Assembly (NCBI RefSeq): GCF_003086295.3
Contig: NC_092050.1
Location: 149,612,699-149,676,698 of the forward strand
DNA length: 64,000 nucleotides
Direction of reading: 5' to 3'
From: Arachis hypogaea
Lineage: Eukaryota > Streptophyta > Magnoliopsida > Fabales > Fabaceae
Shown here piece after piece: positions 48,401 through 60,612 of the stretch. The position numbers were made by a program, and so were the translations under genes. The notes beneath the pieces were generated by a model that saw only the letters and a program-made list of their open reading frames with translations, did not search any database and had not been told where the DNA came from. Position 1 is the first letter of the stretch. Every line of letters starts with the position of its first letter.

Positions 48401-48956
48401 ACCATGTATACTTGCGATCATTAAGAGTCAAGTCCACCAACTCCATATCATTTATCCATGCTCTGAAGTCTTTAACAGTTACTGACAAGCTAGTCACCCA
48501 TTTCCTTTTCTCTGTATGCACAACTTCATTGAAGTCCCCCAAGTAACAAAAAGGAATTTGACATATCCCTGTAATATAACTTAATTTCTCCTATAGTAAG
48601 AGTTTTTCATCTCTCACATGCAGTCCATACACCAGACAAATCGCACAGTGAAAGTTATCTTTAGTCATCACTCCTTCTACACATAACCACCTATCTCTTT
48701 TGTAGCAATTTATCAATTTAAAAACAGATTCATCCCATATTAACAATAAACCTCCCAATGCTCCAGTTGAATTAACGCACTCCCAACTAGATCTATGATT
48801 ATCCCAAATACTTGCTATATCAAATTTATTCACCACCTCTTTTTTTGTTTCTATCAAACCCAACATTTTTATTTTATACTTATTTTTTAAGCTTTTTATC
48901 ATATTCAATTTTGCAACTCCTCCCAATCCCTTAACATTCCAAGAGCTTAAAATCAT
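45471..48956 (-). pseudogene. LINE ORF2: endonuclease, reverse transcriptase, zf-RVT
   Basis: Minus-strand landmarks: APE-type endonuclease (SSWNVKGLGG at the start, GLIETKK, GDFNEVV at about 48540, SDHCPL near 48295); RT finger and palm (TPGSDGYNMNFIKQCW, FRLISMVGCIYKVISKVL, ERGFPQGDLLS), then KYLGINLG, RRFFWGKDD, and a zf-RVT end (CVMCNKDVESVQRLL). Breaks: stops between 47350 and 47225 (one just after LDF in the first palm motif) and frame changes at about 48550, 47945 and 45900. The catalytic FADD reads FAND (about 46915), so the second active-site Asp pair has lost one Asp. Not able to move itself. Confidence 0.88.
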
Positions 48957-49128
48957 ATATAAATTTTATTACACACTTGCTTACGGATTTTTGAACTACT
49001 TCTTCTGATTTTCTTTTTTTGTTTCGCCTGCCTCCATTTCAGGGCTATACTTCATTTTGTTCTTGAAGAGCTGCCATTATGTCCTCTTCATCACTGCACG
49101 GGATCGCACCTGATTCTACCGCCAATTT

Positions 49129-49467
49129 TCAAGCCTCTTTGTTCTCTGTTATTTCCTCTTCCCAACTCTGGATTTGGTTGCCGCTGTACATTGCCAAGCC
49201 TTTGTTCTTATCCGCCTCTGTGTCAGTCTTTTGTAGTACTTGGTCTTCATTTTCCCCTCCTTGTCCATCACCATTTGTTTCTCCCAGTCCCACGTTCATT
49301 GAAATACCCTCCACATCATTGGATTCCGGTCCCTCCTGGTTTGCTTCAGTCATCCGTCTTCCTGTCGTCTCATTCCCTTTCAGATTCCTTCTCCAATGGT
49401 TCCTTTCTTCGAGATAGTTTACTGTTGTGATCTTCCCATGGACTCGGTCTTGCTCAACCAATTTCAT
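49129..49467 (-). pseudogene. LINE ORF1 C-terminal fragment
   Basis: A hydrophilic Glu/Asn/Gly-rich frame with no zinc knuckle, lying just upstream of ORF2 in the element's sense. The ORF1 identity rests only on position. Confidence 0.4.
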
Positions 49468-50389
49468 GAATAAAAAAGAAGATTACCTCCCTATAAATAA
49501 TCACTACAATAATAAGATCAATAAGTTACCATAAAAATAAAAAAAATATTGATAATCTAATGTAAAATATAATTTGTGGCAGATTAATTTTCACCTAATA
49601 ACCAATACTTTTTTTTACTAATTTCAAATTATGAATCAGTATGACAAACACAATATTCATAATTTTTTTTCTACTACTGCTCTTTTCAATCTAAGAATGG
49701 CAAAAATACTCACGACGAAAATTAACGGAAACTCACAAAATTTTTATAGGGTCAGAGATCTGCCTTCACGAATAAACTAGTTCAGGAATGGAAATGGGGC
49801 TAGAGGTTGTGAAAAGAAGAAGCAAAATGCTTCCTTTTGGTTTGAAGTCAACAAAAATGGTTAGAAGTTACAAATGGAGCAAGTTAAAATTTCAAGAAAA
49901 TTAAAGATTATAGAACTTAAAGTTAGTCTAGAATAAAGTATGATACAAATGTTTCTTATCAAGTTGGAAGACTCGTAAAACTACTTGCAAATTGTCCAAC
50001 TTGGATAGTCAAAAGTTTTAGTCAAAGATTGCAACTTGATAAAGATGAATGTGAAAGAAGACTCTAGTACACATACTTGATAAACATCCTTCTCGTCGGA
50101 AATGTGCTCCGGAGAGTTTAGAGACACGCTTGTCAAATTTTAAAATCATTTAAGGACTATTTTGTCAATAACAAAAGTCAAGTACTATTTTGTCAGCGCC
50201 AAAATCTTTCGAGTACCGATTTGGTATTTACCTATTTAATTGTTTAATAATTTAATTATTTAATTGTTTAATTATGTAATTTTAATTATTTGGTGTACTT
50301 AATTATTTAGGGTTTATTCGTGTATCAAGTAGGATTCAATTGCATTGTAGTTATTTTTACTGTATGATGTAGTCGAGTAGGTGTATCTA
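49468..50389. other. Intergenic DNA between LINE and MULE B
   Basis: No gene recognised. The left end of MULE B was expected here, but I see no inverted partner of the sequence at 52855-53073. Confidence 0.5.
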
Positions 50390-50390
50390 C

Positions 50391-51640
50391 AGTGTTCGGC
50401 GGCAACAAAATATGGCCATGCATGAACGGATCATACCTTATTTGGAGAGGGTTGGTTTGTACCACTTGGCCAGGCTGAACAGTCGTTGGTTCTAGTTGGA
50501 TGAGCCTATGGTGAGTGCATTCATTGAGAGGTGGTGTCCCGAAACCCATACTTTTCATATGCCTTTCGGAGAGTGCATCGTCACGTTGCAAGATATGGCA
50601 TTTCAGCTTGGGTTGCTTGTCGATGGGAACACCGATAGTGGGTGCTTGGTTGAGTTTGAAATATTCATAGAGGGTGGCCGACCATCTTGGGAATGGTTTC
50701 AGGAGTTATTTGGTGAGCTGCCACCGCCAAATAAGGTGAAGCAGATGACAGTCTACTTCACATGGTTCCATGAGAGGTTTAGGGTGTTACCAGCTGATGC
50801 GACCGAAGATACTGTTTGCATATGTGCACGTACCTATATTATGATGTTGTTGTCCACTCAATTATTTGGGGACAAGAGTGCGAACCGGGTTCATATTTGG
50901 TGGTTGTCTTTTGTGGCGAATCTTGATGACATGGGCAGTTATATCTGGGGTACCGCTACATTGGCATGGTTGTATCGATGCATGTGTCGGGTGACAAACA
51001 GAAATATCACCAACTTGGCGGGTCCTTTCCAGTTGCTACAGAGTTAGATCTTCTGGTGATTTTCCCCTCTAAGACCGCACAGATTTGAGGTTTTTTCATT
51101 TCTGTTGGCATCCAAGTATCGTTTATTTGTTTCAAGTTTATAAACTATTATATGTTAGGTTAAACTTTCATCTTACCACTTACTATCATTCAGGTGGGCA
51201 GCATACTTACCGCCAAATGATAGGAAGGAGCAAAGGTTTATACATTATCGCGTTGCATTAGATCGATTAAGCGCTCGAGATGTAAATTTCATGTGCATGG
51301 GTGGTTTTATAAGTAGCGGTTCACTATTCTAACAGTATATAATGTTCTTACGTATGAGGATGTTGAATTTTCAAATTGTGTGGGAGCCTTACTCCGCCCT
51401 CGACGTACTTGTTGTGGTTCATCCTGAGATACTTACGGAGGAGCATTGTTAGTTATGGTGAGTAGTTACTAGCTTGATATATTTTGCCGTCATTGAGTGG
51501 TATCAAGTTGATAGGGTGGTCCCACAACTTGGCAGTGTGTAGTATGTTCCTGAGCGAGCTTTGAACATAGACTGGCTTCATGCTAAGGATGGTAGGGGCA
51601 GAGATAGGTGGTTCCCTCATTATTATCAGGTATGACATTT
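50391..51640 (+). pseudogene. Plant mobile domain protein gene of MULE B
   Basis: The frame reads SVRRQQNMAMHERIIPYLE, GLYHLARLNSRWF, then TAG at 50493-50495 where Trp is usual, then the PMD core: MVSAFIERWCPETHTFHMPFGE, TLQDMAFQLGLLVDG, PSWEWFQELFGELPP, LLSTQLFGDKSANRVHIWWL, LYRCMCR. After 51047 stops occur; an intron-like stretch ends near 51191, followed by WAAYLPPNDRKEQRFIHYR and pieces up to WFPHYYQ at about 51630. In Arabidopsis, MAIN and MAIL1 with this domain act in silencing and genome stability; MULE-borne copies are of unknown use. Broken by at least three stops and a truncation. Confidence 0.8.
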
Positions 51641-51649
51641 ACATTAGGA

Positions 51650-52850
51650 GAACAGAGTTGATTCTGTCCTTAGTAGCTTGCTGCAACACCTTTATCGTAA
51701 CCGACACTCTAACCAACGGAAAGATCCTCACACATATGACATAATAATCAAGCTGTCTGTGATCGCTTGATATCGATGTGGCCAAGCACATGTGCGGTCA
51801 GTTGTAGCTCCTAACTTCCCAAGTGCTCTTCCTTTGCTGGAGCGTGATACGAATCATCCACGTGCACCCTTTGCCGAACTCCTTGCATCTTCCATGGTAT
51901 TTAAAATGGTCCGACTCCATCACCCTGTACTCAACTCCACACCGAATGCTATAATCCTTCATGTTGAGCACAACTTTCTCCTTACTTTGGAAAGATTGGC
52001 CAATCTGAAATTCCGTTAGAGCAGTTGCATCATGCTGTCCCTGACCCCCAAAGGTTGCATAGATGTCCAACTGTTGGCCTATGACTTCCAAGTTCAAGGT
52101 TGACAAGTGTGGAGGATGTTATTGTATGCCGGAACTCAATGGCCCATGGGGTATATGTGGATTGCTCAGAATATCATCATCACTGTCCCCAACAATGTCG
52201 ACTACCTCATTGTCCAAATCATCGTCTCGCTTCGCATTTTCAAATCGATCCGGTCCAGACTCAACTGCAAAATTGGAAACACCCCGACGCACACTAACAG
52301 TACCAACTGCAACACATGGAGGATCACCCAACAAACAAGTAGGTGCTACCACAGGCATCAACGTTGAGGCACCTCCATCGTCGTCGATTGAGGATTCGAA
52401 GCTGATGCCCCAAAGCTGTTGACGCCATCTTCCAACTTGGAAAACAACTTGAGTATTCTAATTTCAGGAAAACTTCGCCTATAGTGAAATAAGACCTGCA
52501 TATCTTCATCGGACTCTATTAGAAATGTCTCATATATACTTCACACCGGTAGACACAACAGCAATAGAAATTTTGTAGAACAACTTTTTTACCCACTTTG
52601 TCCCACACACCCCCAACTTCTGTAATATGCTGCTTTTTATATCGGCCAACGTACTCAATAACTGGATAAAAAGACTAAGCGGTTCCCTATCTATAAATTT
52701 AACATCGTGTCTTTTGCTTTTCTGAATTTTACCAGAACAATACACTAGAGTTAGGAAACTCTCCTCACCATCCACTTGTGAAAAATGGCACTCCACTACT
52801 AACTCATTGTCTTGGAGGGGTATATATAGACAAGAATCATATGCGTACAC
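51650..52850 (-). pseudogene. MuDR-type transposase, N-terminal half
   Basis: Minus-strand reading: an N-terminal segment (FLTLVYCSGKIQKSKRHDVKF, LQKLGVCGTKWVKKLFYKI, 52790-52560); a variable acidic linker (GDSDDDILSNPHIPHGPLSSG, about 52180-52120); then the MULE DNA-binding region (FQIGQSFQSKEKVVLNMKDYSI, YRVMESDHFKYHGRCKEF, CTWMIRITL, WEVRSYN, 52010-51798) and further to CLATSISSDHRQLDYYVIC (about 51780-51720). It then stops before the DDE catalytic core and the SWIM finger. Frame changes occur near 52530, 52400 and 52115. The zinc/DNA-binding Cys and His pattern is kept. In sense it faces the PMD gene. Confidence 0.82.
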
Positions 52851-52854
52851 AATA

Positions 52855-53073
52855 CATAAACTGCTACTGCCTATAGCGGTTTATGACTAACTCCATTAGT
52901 TCAAAAACCACTGCTGCCTATAATAATTTCTGTAAGCATACTAATCCACGTAAACGGTGACTGCCAGTAGCAGTTTCTATAGAATAAGTGAAAGTTATAA
53001 TTGTGTTTTCTATTTTTCAAAGTTGTATTCTAGTAAAATATTTTTCTAAATATTTTATTTAAGTGAATTGCCC
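52855..53073 (-). repeat. MULE B right terminal repeat region
   Basis: It ends with the complement of gggcaattcactt and carries three palindromic modules built on tgctactgcc...tagcggttt (about 52861-52890, 52905-52930, 52955-52980). The architecture is like that of the MULE A ends. The partner repeat is missing. Confidence 0.7.
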
Positions 53074-53671
53074 TACATATTTTGATAGTTTATACTAAAA
53101 TTTATTATTTAAATGAAAATAATGACTAAAATATATTTAAAAAAGGCAAAAAATTAAGAGTAATACGGGTATCCAGTGAATAGGATTAGGATATAGATTT
53201 TTAATACCTGTGGATAAAAGGGGTGAGTTTTGAGTAAGATAAAGTAGAAAAAATCGAAATCAAATAATGTCAAAAATGATCTCATTATCATCCCTAGCTA
53301 ATCAATAATTTGTAGTTTGCAGAAAAATGAGGTCATTTAACAAAATTTCATTCTAAATAATTACAAAATTGAGAAATCTGAACTAAACATCCATGAGGGT
53401 ATAGAATAAAAGTCATTAAAAAAAGATTAAAATTAATTATTTTGGTAATATTAATCTTTTTCTTTTTTGAAAAACTAATAATTATATTACATTAGTATAT
53501 ATATAATTATAATATGGAAAAATGAAAAGATATTTTATTTTCTTTTTTGAATGAAAAACTAAACAATTTATTTTTTGTTTCTTGATATATAAAATCATCT
53601 ATTATTTCCAAACTCTATTATCAAGTAGTCACAAAAAAAATAAATAAATTATATTTAATAAATTATATTTC
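53074..53671. other. AT-rich intergenic DNA
   Basis: No gene or repeat with fixed ends recognised. Confidence 0.5.
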
Positions 53672-53756
53672 TAATGAGTTATAACTCAAATGGTATAGTC
53701 TCCTCATACTCATTTAAAAAATTACGAATTCGAATCTCCTATTTTTAGTTAAAAAA
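53672..53756 (+). mobile_element. SINE-like unit 1
   Basis: Sequence taatgagttataactcaaat and following resembles a tRNA-derived promoter: an A-box-like ataactcaaatggtatagtc and a B-box-like gaattcgaatc, ending in an A-run. The same pattern occurs at 54837-54938. A 17-base word, caaactctattatcaag, lies on both sides (about 53609 and 53771), but not tight to the unit. Confidence 0.6.
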
Positions 53757-54033
53757 AAAAATAATCACAAAACAAACTCTATTATCAAGAGTAGTAGTAA
53801 CCGACCAATTATTTTGCTTTATTAGTATAGAAAGTAGAAACTTTTGTTTAGTTACTTCTATACAAAGTGTTGTTTAGTACGGTATCCTCTTCACTATAAC
53901 AACGCGGTATTTTAGGCTTAAATGCAGCTCAATTTTCTCTTTTATTTAGCCGGACTTCCATAGGCTAGGTTTAGGTTAGGTTCGCATAATTAGCATATTA
54001 GGTTACTTTTATTTATAGGCACGGAAACACTAA

Positions 54034-54810
54034 GTGTGTGTTTGAATTGTGGTTGGTCAAACTGGAGTTTGAATAAAATTGATTTTATAAAATTGATTTT
54101 GAGTAGAAGTAAGTTTGTGTCAACATGATTTATGTTTGGCAATTTTATACTAAAATTGATTTTGATAAAATAAATATTGTTTAGATAATATTAGTTAAAA
54201 TCACTTTTAGATAGATAATTACTAAAAAGGACTGACATTAAATTATAATATTATTTTTTATATATATTTAATTTTTTTATATTTTTTTCTTATATATTTT
54301 TATATAGTATATTTTTAATATTCTTAATACTCTTTTTTAATACGCTATAATTTTTTACTATTATTATTATTTATGATTAATTTTTTTGTTTAATTTATTT
54401 TACCTAATAGGATCAATAAATTATATTATAAAAAGATAATACTAAATATAATGCACAAAAATTATCATTATAAAAATATATAATGTCAAATAAAAAATTA
54501 ATAAAAAATATAAATAATAAATAATAGAAAGAAGAACTCATGTAAAGAGAAATAATAAGAATTTTATAAATAATACAATAATATGTATAAAGAATAAAGT
54601 TGGTAAAAGAAAAATAAAAGTTAAATGTCAATGGCTAAAAATCAGTTAGTGCATCAGAAAAGCTAGAAATTCTTGCTTCTTGTAAACGTGGTTTTGTAAC
54701 CAAAATTACTTCTGCGTTTATAGATAGAAAAATTAGCCAAACCAAAAATTGAAGCGTTCAAGAAGCTATAACGTGCTTTTTCTCTTTCAACGTAGTTGCC
54801 AAACACACCC
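54034..54810. mobile_element. Tourist-like MITE, 777 bp
   Basis: Ends gtgtgtgtttg and, inverted, gggtgtgtttg, flanked by taa at 54031-54033 and 54811-54813. The interior is very AT-rich without coding capacity. Its duplication type is the same as that of the MITE at 8841-9232, but its ends differ. Confidence 0.65.
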
Positions 54811-54836
54811 TAAGACAAGAATACAAAAATATAAAA

Positions 54837-54938
54837 AATATAGCCAATGAGTTATAGCTCAAATGATATAGTCTCTTCATACTCAATTAAGAAGTTGCGG
54901 GTTCGAGTCTCATATCTTTGATAAAAAAAAATATAAAA
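54837..54938 (+). mobile_element. SINE-like unit 2
   Basis: A-box-like tagctcaaatgatatagtc and B-box-like gggttcgagtc, ending in an A-run. A 16-base direct repeat, atacaaaaatataaaa, flanks it at 54821-54836 and 54939-54954, as expected for target-primed insertion. It lies directly after the MITE at 54034-54810. Confidence 0.72.
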
Positions 54939-54954
54939 ATACAAAAATATAAAA

Positions 54955-56046
54955 TTATATTTAATAAATAAGATATAAATAAAAACATTATTTTTATAAA
55001 TATTAAATTAGTATATTTTATGTCTATTTTAATAGAAAAGATACAAAAACATTAATAAAAAATATAACTTATTTTTTATTTTTTATTATTTTTATTCATT
55101 TTTTATTTTTATATATATTTTTTAAATTTTTTGAATAAAAGAAATAAATTTTTATAATTTATTTTAGTTTATCATTAAATAAAAATATAAAAATTTTTAT
55201 CATATGTATTCTGTTCTCAGTGTCTTATCTTATTCTATTCTCAGAATCAAACGCATCCGCGCTAACTTGTTTTTTTCAAATTGGGAAAAAAGAACCTAAT
55301 TAGTGTATTCTAGAGAAAATAATTAGCTTTCATGCCTAAAAAGCCAAGAAATTGTCGGGCTTAGTACCATGGCTCTATGTTGTATAGGTTGGTCCACATG
55401 ACGCACATATAGATTTTATTTATGTAGTGTTTTAATTTCTTATGTAATATACGTAATATTTTCATGTGAAACACGTGTATGTTGTATATTATAAAAAATA
55501 TATATGTACTTGTATTATTGAGAATAATAATGGTTAGAGTTAATGCACCTTAGCCATTGCTGAAAAGAGGGGAACATGTAGGGGAAGTTTGAGATTTAAT
55601 TAATGAACAAAACGCACGGGGAGTGTGAACTTAATTGTTCGTTTAAGGCAATGCCAATTGCAAAGGACTAGAATTAGTATTTGTTTAGTTTGGCAATAAT
55701 CTTCTATATTCGAAGTGCTTAAGGATTCTAACTAAAGCAGTATGAACACTGCAGTACTAGGCTACAGGCACAATAGAATAATAATGTCTCAACTTTTTAT
55801 TGCCACGTGATTAATTTGCAACACATGGTTAAATTCAAATCGTTGTTCTTGATTTCTGTTCCTCTGACTACACAAACTTTTTTTTGTCTAAATAAACACC
55901 TCCCTCCCCCCACCCACAAGAAAAGGTTTCTGGTTTGTTTACAGATTCCCTTGCAAGAGTGGGATTTTACTGTTCCATTTTTATAAATATATATAAACAA
56001 AGGTTTAACTAACACATAAGAAAATGTACATTAAAAAAAAGGATTG

Positions 56047-56079
<33 letters not shown>

Positions 56080-56697
56080 TGTGTATTTATTATATAAAAA
56101 ATTTAAATATTTTATTAATCACATTAAAAATTAAATAAAATAGTATCACACATTCACACTGTCATCATCCTTAAACATCACATAATATGGAGTTATGGAT
56201 TCATTTTTTAGTTTAAGTTTAGATAAGTGAAATTTCGATTGGATTGTTCATTCTACCCACTTCAATTTTCTTATCCTCTAGATTTGTTTGCTTTAGTTCT
56301 TATTAATTGTCTGAACACGGGATGAAAAATTCAAAAGCAATATTTTATTATATTAAGATCCATAGAGAAAAAATTCCATACGATAATTAATAAAAGTGAA
56401 GAACAGATAACTTTTAGCCAATATAACAAATGAAATATATTCGAATTTATTATGGTGACTGACCTTCTCTCTCATTTGTTTTCCTTTTTTTTTTGGTCAA
56501 ATTTGTTTTCTTTCATAAGTCCAAAAATTGGGAAGCCCAAAACTATTCAAGAAGAGCATGAACAAACCATGATTAGCCCAAAAGCATGAGACCCGACCTG
56601 ACCCAACAAGTCAGCGGGTCAAGTCACGGGATCAAGCCCTAAATCGAACTCCAAGACCCGATAGAGACCCAACATGAAGAGTAAATTAGTGAGAGTG
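54955..56697. other. Intergenic AT-rich DNA with a (TA)n microsatellite
   Basis: A TA dinucleotide run lies at about 56053-56079. No gene recognised; a 72-codon frame at 55797-56015 (minus) has no family resemblance. Confidence 0.55.
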
Positions 56698-57419
56698 GAT
56701 TCTCTCCAATAGAAAAAAATTGAATGGTGTCTAGTATTTAATCTCACCTATGGATGGCAACGGGTCCCCATGGGGCGGGGACATGCCCTCCGCCCCCGCC
56801 CCCCACCTCCAATATCTGTCCCCGTCTCCATGGCGGATAACGGGGATCCCGTATTGGCCGGGGACCTGGGTCTCCGCGAATTTTTATAAAAAATAATAAA
56901 AATTAAAAAAATGAAAAAAATTAGAGAAAATCAAAGATAATCCTCAATTGCCATTACAAACATAATATCCATAATTTTTAAAGACCTAAATAGCAATAAC
57001 AATAAATATAAACATCCAAACATATCCATAAACAACCAAATATTACATAAATAACCAACCATGTTCATAAACAACCAAATAAAGTTCATCACATCATAAA
57101 AACATAATTCCACCATCTCAATCTTCCTTTCATCCCGTAATGGTAGTGATGATAGATTCTAACTTACTTGAATCCTACATCGACAAGAAAACAATTTAAA
57201 GTTAAAATCATATAATAACTCAATAAGTCAATAATATAAAAACATAGTGTGCAATATGTAATTTAATAGTTTACTTACGTCAACATCTCCTTCAATGTTA
57301 TGAATTGTGTAGCACTCAAATCCTATGTTAGTGAGAAATTTTGTTAATTTAACAACATTTCTAAAATGTAGTCTAAATATTTAACAAACAATGATACTCA
57401 TCTAAATCAAATTTCATGT

Positions 57420-60400
57420 CTTAAAACATGATAGGGTACATGGAGTACTAGTATTTGTGCGTTGAGAGAATCTCATTCTCTATTCAATATCAATTAGATG
57501 TTAGAGATTTTACTTTAATCTCTTATAATAAAAATATTCATGTTGAATTTTTCTAAAAAGATCACAAACCTTAATCATATTAAGGAAAATTTTGTTTGTA
57601 ACAAAATAAATCTCCAAAAATGCTTGCAAGAACAATTCTCGCTAAAGCCATTTGCCTAATGGCATTCCAACTTCTAAAGTTGTTTAACTCAAAATATATT
57701 GCCCAATACTCCCATTAGTTTAAATAAAATCTTTGATAGTCATACTATCTTACTTTGGGCACCATACATCTTCTCAAGATGTTCAATAATAAATAGTAGG
57801 GAGATACCTTTGAAATTAGAACTTATGGTTGTCAAAACAACCAGGTAAAATAATATTACAAATACTTCAAAAGTTCTGACCATTCCAAAACTAATTTTAT
57901 TGGAGGATATTATTTTAATTGAATTATCATCTCCATGATAACCCTTTCATATATGAGAACAATTCTCAGATGTTAGCCATTATATTACTTTCAAGTATGC
58001 CACACAAAAGGTATACATATTTAAAAATTTAAAATATGAAAGTAAATTAAGAAATCTATATTTCTGTTAAAATTATTTAGAATCATGAATGAGTACCTTG
58101 GTTGTCAAGTTGTTATTCATACCTATTTTAAATAAACATGATTAAATTGCATCCCATACAATTATAATCCCAAATAATTATCTGGTCGTCAGACAATTAT
58201 TTAACTGAATTATATTTTATACCCCTAGGTTGTCTAGGTTCAAGTATAAAATTAATTCTCCTTATACATCATCATATGCATAAATAAATTCTATCTTTCA
58301 GTACAAGTCTCCTCAGGTTGTTCCTTGTAAACAAGAGATAAATTTATTTTTTTGGCAAACTCCTAACTTTTAGGATTTATCTCAATTGTTAGAGAATTTC
58401 TACCAGTATTCATGGATTAAATTTTATACTCCTAGGTTGTCTAGGTAAATATAAAATTAAATCCCTAATACATCAAATATATATATACTGATTAGTATCT
58501 TAAAAATAAAACTCCTAGTTGTCAGGCCGCTCTTTATAATCAAGAATATTAGAAAAACTAATTTCTAAAATTATAGTGTTCAAAACACATAATCAAATCA
58601 AAATTTGATTTTTCATGTACTAACGTTTAGCCTTAAAAAATTATCAAATCAAATTTGACCTTTATATATACACTTATATATATAAGAAACAAATAAAAGA
58701 TATTTTGCATCTTATTCCTTTTATTGTAATCAAAATCACAATAAAATTTAATATATAAATAAAATCAAACAAAATATTTGATTATAAATATAACTTTTAT
58801 ATTAAAAAAAATGATAATTTAATCACAATTAAATAATTAACATTGAAATAAATTAACTATTAATTTATTAGAAAACCATCTCAATGGAAATAACTGCATC
58901 GCATGCTTAAAAAAAATTGAATTAATCCTATTAATTCACAAATTTAAGAAAATAGGAATAAAATTTAAACACAAAAAGCCAAAGCTCTGATACCACGGAA
59001 GGATTACCATGTGTTCATAACACGCAGCGGAAGAAAAGAAAGTAATCCTAAAGATCTATTTTGTGCTTAAACTTTATTCCAATAATATATAGATCAGATC
59101 TAAATACCTTTAGACGCTTTAGTAAAAATTTTATTCTTCGATTGTACGAAGACTCTATGCGTATCCACACCGAGACCAACATTTGCTGTCAACTCCTTGA
59201 CCAATGGACATCTGATCTAAATTGAGAAACCTCTTGCAACTCTTTGCATGCCATTAAATTCTTCTCCAAGAATCAGGCTCACATACATTTATGTGTGTAG
59301 AGGTAAAGGAATAAAACCCTTGTGTTTTATTCTCGTCTCTTTCACATTCCTCTTCTCTTGGCATACATATATATAGTATGAGATTTGTTAGTGATTTTAA
59401 TTGATTCTCAATTCAAATTTAAATCATATCTTGTTATTTTAAACTTGAATCTTTCAAATTTATGAATCATATCATAACTCAATTTGAAACAGAATCAGTT
59501 AGGATCTCATCCAAATTTAGAATTCAAGTTTAGAAATAGAATAACTAATTATTCTCAAATCTCATATAATATTCTCAATTATCATACTATTATTATATTC
59601 TTGGTGCTAGCAAAAAATATAATAATATTCTATTTGAATTAATATAATTATTTATTTGATCAAATCAAATTAATAATTAAATAATTCTACAGCAAAGATT
59701 AAAACACTCGTTAGTGTGTGACCCCATAGGTTTAATACTAAGCGGGTAGTAAATTAGTCATACTAAATTTACTAATCAAGGTTGGCGTCTAGCAACACTC
59801 CTCAACGACCCGATAGTATGAAGTAATATATTTTTACCAAGAACCTTAGAAGAACAAAGTATAATTCCTTCCATCTTTCCAGCTCTTGGTTAACCCTTAG
59901 AGTATGGTTTAATTGTCAAACTCTAACTTGTTACCATTATTATAATGAACTGTGAATAACCTAAGAAACTCATTTCTTCATTCATTCAATCCCCTTGGCC
60001 AAGGTTTTATTTATCTCAGTCATTATAATCATAGAGCTCAAACTCTTTACCGAGAGTTGACGGATTTCTTATTGACTAATCATTAATTCTACAAGTATTT
60101 AAATCATACCCAATATCCATTCAACTAGCACCCTAGGGTATTAAGTGTCCGGAATCAAAGTATAATAAATACATTGTTAATTGCTATGACAGTCGCAGGT
60201 CTAAGGAAACTCTATTACTGTGTTCATCTTGAGAATATCCTATTGACAAATATACGGTAATTATAACCATTAGGAATTCTCAAAGTGAGTCAGTTCAATG
60301 GTCATATCTCTATATACACCATCTATATATATAATTTAATAAATGAGATCTATTAATCTTCATCCAATGAAGACCATTATATATATATTGATCTTTCCGG

Positions 60401-60612
60401 ATTATTAATGTCCTTTTTAATAATCCTATGACCAAGAACAATTTAGATTAAATTATAAAAGATTTATCTCTCAATATTGTGATCACTATCACAATGATAA
60501 ATCTCTAAATTTAATCAAGGACGTTATTATATTAATATTTTAATATAATAACAATAACAAATTATTTGACACGTGATTGATTGGATTGTGGTCATACTAC
60601 TTATTCCCAACA
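57420..60612 (-). mobile_element. LTR retrotransposon fragment inside the hAT element
   Basis: Minus-strand LTR starting tgttgggaataagtag at 60612 and running to about 58998, followed by a primer site for initiator tRNA-Met (complement gctctgatacca at 58984-58995). The interior to about 57420 has phrases such as ctaggttgtctaggt repeated near 58225 and 58430, and a faint gag-like trace on minus near 57750. Only one LTR is seen, so the element is truncated or the join with hAT is a deletion. It interrupts the hAT transposase after a TVDNC motif. Confidence 0.68.
58984..58995 (-). other. Primer binding site (initiator tRNA-Met), minus strand
   Basis: The plus-strand gctctgatacca is the exact complement of tggtatcagagc. 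It fixes the orientation of the LTR at 58998-60612. Confidence 0.85.

Larger units (their letters stand above)
45240..49467 (-). mobile_element. L1-type LINE, dead
   Basis: On the minus strand it runs from an ORF1-like tail (49467-49129) through an endonuclease/reverse-transcriptase ORF2 (48956-45471) to a 3' region that ends in an A-rich stretch (t-runs on + at 45238-45260). This is the order of plant L1 LINEs. The 5' end appears truncated and I could not identify a target duplication. Confidence 0.85.
50391..53073. mobile_element. MULE B: Mutator-like element with PMD gene and transposase gene, left end lost
   Basis: The right end is clear: ...aagtgaattgccc at 53061-53073, preceded by palindromic modules (tgctactgcctatagcggtttatg and relatives, 52860-52985) like those in MULE A ends. 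Inside, a PMD gene on + (50391-51640) meets a transposase gene on - (52850-51650). The transposase catalytic region is deleted where the two remnants meet. No left inverted repeat is visible, so the start is set by the first coding trace. Confidence 0.8.

Noticed and set aside
49079..49417. 112-codon plus-strand frame
   Set aside because: Opposite the LINE ORF1 fragment; composition typical of antisense.
55797..56015. 72-codon minus-strand frame
   Set aside because: Isolated, no promoter or family signal.
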